From positions 35,815,176 to 35,879,175 of the forward strand of contig CM049311.1 in assembly GCA_026874595.1 (NCBI GenBank): a DNA stretch of 64,000 nt. Reading direction: 5' to 3'. Made by a program: the position numbers and the translations under genes. The notes below the pieces were generated by a model. The model made no database searches and had not been told where the DNA came from. It was given only the letters and a program-made list of their open reading frames with translations. The stretch is from Sipunculus nudus (Eukaryota; Annelida; Sipuncula; Golfingiida; Sipunculidae). Positions 34,614 through 64,000 of the stretch are shown in pieces; the stretch's first letter is position 1, and each line of letters opens with the position of its first letter.

Positions 34614-34928
34614 GGGCATGTAACATCAAGCTTTTACTTGCCCTACTTGTCCTGCAAAATGTGATCACAGCCACAAACACAAAAAGTGTGTTCCACATGA
34701 TTATTTTTCATCAATAAACATGGTCAAATGTATATGATATAATTTTTCCACGAAAGAAAACAGCTACATCAAGATCAGTTCAGATTCTGGCCTTAGTGTA
34801 AAGGTTTATGTTAAACCCCTTTGCCTACTTAGGCAAGGTGACCCAAGCCCACTTTTGGTTGCCCTACTGCAATTTTCTGGTCCTCTTACTTGCCCCAGGA
34901 AAGGGGTTAACTGTTAATGTTTAGCCCT
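34614..34928 (-). repeat. TTGCCC-family repeat (inverse orientation), longer copy
   Basis: Starts GTAACATCAAGCTTTTACTT then GCCCTAC, as at 21586-21615. It ends TTAACTGTTAATGTTTAGCC followed by CTGG, as at 21790-21811, with TTGCCTACTTAGGCAAG and CTTGCCCCAGGAAAGG inside. Confidence 0.6.
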
Positions 34929-34929
34929 G

Positions 34930-36529
34930 GTAGTACCTTCAGTAAACTGCTTCAGCAGGACAACCTAGTCTGGATTTCAAATGTGGCACCTTTAATATTA
35001 TTTGTTTAAGGTCAAGCAAACGTATTCCAAATCTCATTATATTATCATATAACATAATTGCCTATGAAAAAAATATTAATATAGATTTTACATAAAATGA
35101 GCCCAATTCCTGGAGGAAAAACATTTTTTCTATCTATTTTTCCACTAAAAACATGAGGTTGTGTGTTTTGTTCAAAAACTATGGGCACATCTATGAGCAC
35201 TGTCAAATTGGCAGTGACGTCACACACTGGGAAATCCCCTGACTAAAAATTCTAGATCTCAGTAAAAGCACAGTATTTCCGCCTCTGTCAGTCCCAAATT
35301 TTCAGCAGAGAATAAAAACAACATGCATTACTAGATCTGAGTTGTTGATAAAATTCAGTCCATGATGTCACACGTGTACCAGCCAATCAAATCAGTGCAA
35401 AGTCTGGGATCTGGGTGAAATCCTCCCATCACACAACAAATGCACGTGGAATAGGTTTACTTAACCTTAATAGGGAACTGGAACCAGTTGTATGATTATG
35501 GGGAATTGACTATCAAGCATATGACTTTGGGGACCTGGTCAAGTTAAGAAAAATTTTTTAAAGCTATGGATTTTATCCAAATATGAATATAGAAATATTT
35601 ATTCTTTAACCCCAATAAGCCAACCTGTACTCCTAGGGGAGGCTCAATAAGACTTGTGCCTGGCATTAAAATATAAATTATATCAAATTATCAAGGAGAA
35701 TAGGATTATTTATTTTGCTTTAGAATATAGTAATAATAAATAAAATATATGATGATATTAAAAGATAATATTAAAAGAATAATATTAAAATAATAATATT
35801 AAAAGATAAAATTAAAAGAAGTACTGCTAAAAGGTAAAAACTTAATTTTTCATTCACAAAAATTTTGTGCTGTTGTTTCCTCTGACCTCATGAAAACTGA
35901 TGTACCAGGAGTTTAACCTGATGTTCTCTCGTTATGTTAGTATTTCAGTGCAGATGGAATTCCTGTCATATTCCTGTGCGCATGTCGACATTTTCATGTA
36001 GGTTTGATCATTAATAGGAAAAAAGGTATTGCCTTTTGTTTTGTGTATAAGGAATGTAAAGTCATTGCTAAATATAGGTACAAAATTAATTAAAGAGGGA
36101 ATAATTCTATATTTTTAGCTCAGAGTTCTAAAGAAATTTTTTGTTGATTGCCATATTTGAGAGCAGGGACATTTTAAGCAGCTGGCTCCAGAGAGATTGA
36201 TTATGAAATGTGGAGGCACAGCTGTGGTACAATGAGTGCTCAGGAAATATCAACCTTCTGATAATTGACTTGCCAGTCATGAAGTTGAACTTTACATCTA
36301 TGCCTTTATTTGCATGATACGTAACTTGCATTGTGATGTGGTTATTAAGCATTACGTCACTGCTACAAGGAATTCAAGGTTTTGTTAGTCTGTAAAACAA
36401 TACCAGCCCGGCAGAGCTATTTTTGGCTGACATAATTATATTCATCCAATAGATATCTTAAAGAGATATTGAAAATTTTCTTTTTTAATTCTGAGTATAT
36501 TTTTTCTTAGAATTAAGTATCCAACTTAC
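34930..36529. other. No gene seen; AT-rich short tandem at 35755-35825
   Basis: AT-rich DNA. 35755-35825 repeats ATTAAAAGATAAT-like 13-16-bp units. Remaining sequence shows no exon or known repeat. Confidence 0.45.
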
Positions 36530-36925
36530 AGGCTTCAGTGGTCTAAGGGTAGAGCACAGGACTCAAAAGCCAGGAGACTGTGAGTTCAAAACTCAGCCGA
36601 GGAGCAGTGAGATTTTCAGGGTCAGCAGCCATCCAGAGTGAGCGCCCTGCAGGCTTAATGGGAAGACTGTACCCCATAGCTGTGTATCACTCACAAATGA
36701 GTTCGTCTTTGGTAGATTTCTCAGTGTTATGCCCCAGCAGTGGGAACGATTACACACCCAGGACCTGCAGGTGCAGTAGACACCAGGTAGGATATGAAAT
36801 AAATGGCAGGAAGCAAGGGTCACCACAATCTCATGTAGTCCCAGTCCAAATTGGAACTCTGTAGATGTTCATATATATGTACTGAATAAGAGATGGTGAC
36901 CTCCAGCAATAATATTTTAAATGCA
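36530..36925 (+). mobile_element. tRNA-derived SINE, second copy
   Basis: Pol III boxes AGTGGTCTAAGGGTAGAGCA and GAGTTCAAAACTC, body GAGTGAGCGCCCTGCA, and a tail GACCTCCAGCAATAA leading to an A/T-rich end. Same family and orientation as 15703-16080. The frames at 36580-36864 (+) and 36593-36826 (-) are SINE-internal. Confidence 0.75.
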
Positions 36926-36929
36926 TTAA

Positions 36930-38639
36930 ACTTTATATAAGGCAAACAAAAATTAATTATATGTTTCTGAGGCACTGCCAACATCACTTTAAAACCCTTT
37001 GTCAAACGTTTTTATTGCCAAAGTGTCATGTGGTATTCTGGTGATGTGCTTAACTGCTACTTAAAAAAAGCTATGACTCCCGCAACATTAAGTTTTTCCT
37101 ATGAATGATACTTTGGCCATTTTACTAAACAAATATACTTCAAAACATTGATAATACCTGTAAAATGTTTGACTAACTAGACCTGTACATCGTTTATGAT
37201 TATCTCATATTTCCCATCGTCCTGGACTATTTTCTTTAACAGGGTTCATAGCTAATGATCGGTTTCCATATAAATTTACACTTATCTTTAAATAAACAAT
37301 TGGAATCGATCAAATGTGATTAAAATGTCACATATTTAGAAGATCATATGGAACTTTTTATAGATTAGACCCATACATTGTTTATTATCTCATATTTTAA
37401 TCATTACATGTCATTCTATGCCAGTGCCCGAGAAATAATTTATGATATTTTACGCTATTTTCACAGTAAAACAAAAAAATAAAAGCCGCCTACCCGCATA
37501 AAAAAAAAATGCCTGAGACAATTATTAATTTCCTTTTGCCTAAAATATATCAGTGATATGTTTTATAGTTTACTGGTTACAGTGCACAGCAGATACAAAA
37601 TCCTCTGGATAAAAATCTTAAGTTCAAGATTAATAAACTGTTAGCCTGATATAAATTTCACCCGCCAATAATCCAGATAAACCATAAGATTTGCTGACAA
37701 AATTTAATAACTGCATACATTTATTTCTTCTGATATTTCTCATTTAATACACAAAATTTCATCACTCTTAGTGGCTGCACCCTCTCTCACTAAATTTCTA
37801 GCTTATTGATGTAAATGACAGTGTTAAGAAACAACAGTGTCTGCAAAAATGACTATTTTATAATTGGGCCTGATATATATATCAGAATACAAGGAAGTCA
37901 TGGTTGCCATGGGGAATGATTTCTTCACAATGTTTCTGGTTTAATTTTACTGTTATTTGAACCCCTGAAGGGATACTGGTATCAGATGTCTAGAAAGCTG
38001 TTTTTATACTACAACTTTGATGAATATCATATTCTTCAATATCAAATTCAACATACAGTATACAGTGCACACTGCACCAGAAAAAAAAAACATATCCAGT
38101 ACCATATTTGATAAGGTATTCAATCTATTTCTGGTGTATATAGTAGGTACTTTTCAAATATGGTATATTCACAGTTATAGAGAATGCACATTAATTAATA
38201 AAATTTTCTTTCTGTTATGTATGCATTACATAAATGGTATATATTGAACTGATAATGCTTGTTGACACCACATTTTATTGTTGACACAGTATTAGATGAT
38301 GTTCATACTACTCCCATATTCACTGAATGCAGCATTGAATAACATTTTATTGCATCTAAGTCACGACCAACAACTTCACCTTATTCATTAGTTTTTTTAT
38401 CGGGGGAAACCACATTGGGGAGGTAGTTTTGATACTTATTCTTGAACATGCTTAAAATGCATGTGTGTACACTACAGGTATTATTTCCACAATGCATTTA
38501 CACAATAAGAAGAACATTTATGCACATGCACTTTAAGTATAAGTGCAAATAGAAAGTATTTCTCTAAAAATTGTCCAGTTTGCAGACAATGGAATATATA
38601 GGTGAGCTGATTATAAATTGATTATGGATCAGTTTCCTC
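36930..38639. other. No gene seen
   Basis: AT-rich with mononucleotide runs (near 37498). No supported exon. Short frames such as 38017-38247 have no resemblance to a protein family. Confidence 0.45.
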
Positions 38640-38990
38640 AAACTATTACCAAATATGAAATATACTAGAAATCTTCATTCCAAGGAAAGCAATCCTCTGC
38701 CATCATATTCTCAGGTTCAAGCATGCATTAGTGACTGTACATTTGTGAATATTCTTTGATGACTCCTGAATCTGGATAATGTGCCAGATCCACACCAAAA
38801 TCTAACTTTAGAACCCATTATTGGCTCATTTCTGAAATGCCCTGAAATTTCATGTGCTTCCATCCTTGATTGTGTGAGTTATATTGTGCACAAACACACA
38901 CACATACACAAATGGCGAACAACACATACTCCCTAGGCAGAGGCAATGAAGTGACTCAAAACATTATATTTATATAACACTCTTGAATAA
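38640..38990 (+). repeat. Dispersed repeat, older copy shared with 7660-8080
   Basis: Collinear with 7660-8080 through GTGACTGTACATTTG, GTGAGTTATATTGTG and GGCAGAGGCAATGAAGT. A short (CA)n lies at about 38890-38905. The two copies are diverged, so the family is not young. Confidence 0.5.
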
Positions 38991-40990
38991 TCAAACTGAA
39001 TAAAAAAACTGTTAACAAATCACAGACCAGTCAGACGTACTGCACCAGGTGTACAGCATGCTGGTCTGTGGCTGCAGATTGGGGGGGGGGGGATCAGCTG
39101 AGTGACAGGGGCAGGTGAGGACTGGTCAGTGCAGACCCACTGCTGACCTGGCCTGAAGCAAGTCTTTGGAAGGCTGGACCTCTGATAGTTTTCATTCCCT
39201 GTATGACTGTTTATCCTCCTTCAAAGCTTCACTGTACTGGATTAATTTACCAGATCCAGATTGTGGGGATAAATCAAGATCACACACTTGAGGATTATAT
39301 ATGTGAATCAGGTACCTTATTTTGAGGTAAGAATATGATAGGTGTGTATATTGATTGAGTATTTGTATATAATAATGAGCTGATCTGTTATTTCATTTGG
39401 AGATGTATATTGTGCATTCTGTCAACATGAATACATATAGTACAATCACCTTTCTGTCACCTTACTCAAAACAGCCTCTTCCAGTTAGGCAGTGCTGGGG
39501 CAGGTAGGACTACTTGACTCAGCTGTCAAACTTTAAAATAAAAATTTTTGTTACATTTCAAGGAAACATTTGTTTACATTTCACATGCACATGCTAACAA
39601 AATATTACTTATTAAGTCCTTACGACAAAAACACATTGAAACAATTCTTATGACTTATCCAGTGAACTTGAATGAACTACATTACCCTGTTCATTACATT
39701 TATACCTATGCCTTCTGTGTATTTAGAAGCCACGGTCCATCATGGGGTTCAGATTGATATCTTGTGTGTCTGATTCCAGCCAGTGTGCAGTATTGTTTAT
39801 TTAATAATTTTTCACAATGTTAATTATTTTTATCAGGTTTTCCGAGATGTAATACGTAGAGAAATATATTTTTCATGTAGATGTAAATAGATCATGTAAG
39901 AAATCTTGCATCTGTTTGAAGTAGTTAAAATAAATCATCTGTGAATGGAAAGACGGTCAAAGAAGTCAGACCCTCACATGCTGCCATCTAGGAAGTGAAG
40001 AGTTAACCACAATTTAATATTTTTACCCTGTGAATTCTAGAACCTGGATCCCAGGTCACGATCATTTGAAGGCGAATAAAGATATTGTAAAGACCTGCCA
40101 TGTGTAAAAAGTGGAAATGTGCTGTACACACACACACATATATACACTAGTGTACAGAATCTGTCATAATTTTATGATCAATCAGCATGTAAAAATCAGA
40201 CTTTAACCAACTGATAATCAGAATTGGTCATTGTTAAGGAGTAGGAAATTCCTGACCATATGCAGACCATTACGTCATCTCAACTTATATGGCCTATCTG
40301 TGTGTGTAGTAACCATAGGTAATCTAGGTTATTAGTAAACAAAGACTTTTCTAGAGTCTGTAGCATGAATTAAATGAACGCATACATTTCCACATCACAT
40401 AGCCTATGTTATTTGCAAAACCTAAATTGTGGCACTGCAAGATCAGTGATCAGATTGTTTTGCACCAACCAACCTATCATTGATTATAATTGATCCTCAG
40501 CCCATCACTAATATACAATTACATATATTTATGTACATACATATATACACAGACATGCATACCTCACCCCCTTCAAGTGTCAGGGGGGATTAATTATTAA
40601 GTTGGTCATGTTATCATGGTGGTATACATTAGATATTTGTACAGAGTCATCAGATTCTGTCTATGACCAAAGGTGCTACTGTCACAGCATGGTAGCCTTG
40701 TCAGTGTAATGCTTAGATAATTGGGCTGCTTAGTAGATGGGAACTGCATGACTTCATTAGAACTATGATTAGTACCTGATATAAATAATTCTGTTATACT
40801 TATCCATATTTCTGCCAGTTTGCTCTTGGTTACAAAAGTCATACTCTGTGTCTCTGACATATATTTCAGACATTACATGTATAATTGATCAGTAATATAT
40901 GTGCCAGCATTACAAAGATTTATTTTTCTTTATTTCCAGCACAAAGATTTTGTTACTTTTTTCCAATATTTAGAGTTTTTGTTTTCCTTG
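38991..40990. other. No exon seen upstream of the first certain RSK exon
   Basis: Includes a G-run (39080-39090) and a CA/TA microsatellite near 40122-40145. The ATG-led frame from 40901 that runs into the first certain exon is intronic read-through: a polypyrimidine tract and CAG acceptor interrupt it at 40993. Confidence 0.5.
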
Positions 40991-40993
40991 CAG

Positions 40994-63309
<22,316 letters not shown>

Positions 63310-63332
63310 GTGAGTCTTCTACAAGATTTCTA

Positions 63333-63880
63333 TGTGACCTTACTCGCATATTCATTCATTGAATAATCATGAGCTGAGCAATTGAAAGTAACCAATCAAG
63401 TAACCGTTGGCAAAGTAAACAGTCAATCGTCCCACAAGCACAAATTTGCATAAATCAGATCACGTGTAGTCTGCACCAGTACCAGTGTTGGCATGTGTTC
63501 CAGGATATTATTTTATACAAAAGAGACAGTATAAACATTTGTAAGCCAAAGGTTACAGAGTCATTCTGCCAGCTACCTATTGAATAATAATGTCTTACCT
63601 GGCACTTAATTTGATATGAGACAAATAATCCAAAATATGGCCCAACATTTCACAATGACTGCATATATTCAGCACTGGAGAACAGAGATATGGCAATTCG
63701 TGCTGATGACATCAGTCAATGCGACAGCATCAACCTTTGTGACGTCACTGTTGTCTTGTAAAGAGCTCTCACAACCATTGGCATGGAAGGCCTTCTGTGT
63801 GGTAGTGTATTGGGGGTTCATTACCACAATTAGGTCAAAAGGGCGGGGCATAAGGGGTCTGGTGGTGAACTCAGTTGGAT
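63333..63880 (+). mobile_element. Second copy of the 561-bp MITE, in RSK intron
   Basis: Collinear with 3300-3860 from TGACCTTACTCGCATATTCA through GGCCTTCTGTGTGG to AGGTCAAAAGGGCGG. The terminal repeats are eroded here. It starts about 25 bp after the 5' splice site of the exon ending at 63309. Frames 63616-63918 (+) and 63669-63953 (-) are element-internal and correspond to the frame at 3657-3860 of the other copy. Confidence 0.75.
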
Positions 63881-64000
63881 CTACTTTAGCCACACTGTGC
63901 AGAATCACACTCACATGACTACCACTCTGCTGGCTAGGGTTTGTGGGGGTCAAAATCTACCTCCAACAATGCTCAAATAATTATTCTGGAATTTTAAAGT

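Noticed and set aside
40901-40993. ATG at 40901 as the RSK start codon
   Set aside because: The peptide before 40994 is hydrophobic and unlike any RSK N-terminus, and a strong polypyrimidine tract plus CAG acceptor shows it is intron.

Overview
This is a eukaryotic, intron-rich, AT-rich nuclear window with no bacterial or organellar features. The only protein-coding gene I recognise is a p90 ribosomal S6 kinase (RSK, RPS6KA family) on the + strand. Thirteen coding exons lie between 40994 and 63309. They join in phase into 1323 nt (441 codons) and run off the right edge inside the C-terminal kinase domain. Invertebrate-like kinase residues, moderately short introns and a dense load of protein-less interspersed repeats suggest a marine invertebrate, most likely a lophotrochozoan such as a mollusc. 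The species is not resolved.

Layout. 1-29 kb has no recognisable gene and is a mosaic of repeats. It holds pieces of a large family with a 5' hairpin (AGCTCAG...CTGAGCT) and a 3' palindrome (GACCCATGGGTC), which I call the hairpin-ended family. It also holds a 561-bp MITE with perfect 12-bp terminal inverted repeats, eight near-identical ~334-bp satellite units (11043-13715), tRNA-derived SINEs, repeats carrying nuclear-receptor-type sites, and a 3.84-kb foldback-like element (23974-27816) with ~180-bp inverted arms and a 9-bp target duplication. A complete hairpin-ended element has inserted into one of those arms. 29.2-29.9 kb is a CpG-containing, less AT-rich stretch with a perfect CRE and a plausible first coding exon of the RSK gene. 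31.7-33.3 kb is a 30-bp minisatellite that is open in several frames by chance of its period. 41-64 kb is the RSK gene, whose introns carry more of the same repeats.

The RSK exons cover the short N-terminus, the whole AGC-type N-terminal kinase domain, the linker with turn and hydrophobic motifs, and the start of the CaMK-type C-terminal kinase domain. All key residues visible are intact. Splicing oddities include a GC-AG first intron, a CAGCAG tandem acceptor, a duplicated 5' splice site in intron 3, and a transposon terminus 13 nt upstream of exon 5.

The most interesting non-genic signal is that at least two, probably three, repeat families share one architecture: 5' hairpin or fixed head, CCGT-type microsatellite, internal tandem units, and a 3' palindrome centred on CCATGG. 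Repeats in the window also carry perfect nuclear-receptor response elements in three geometries (IR3, DR1, IR0).
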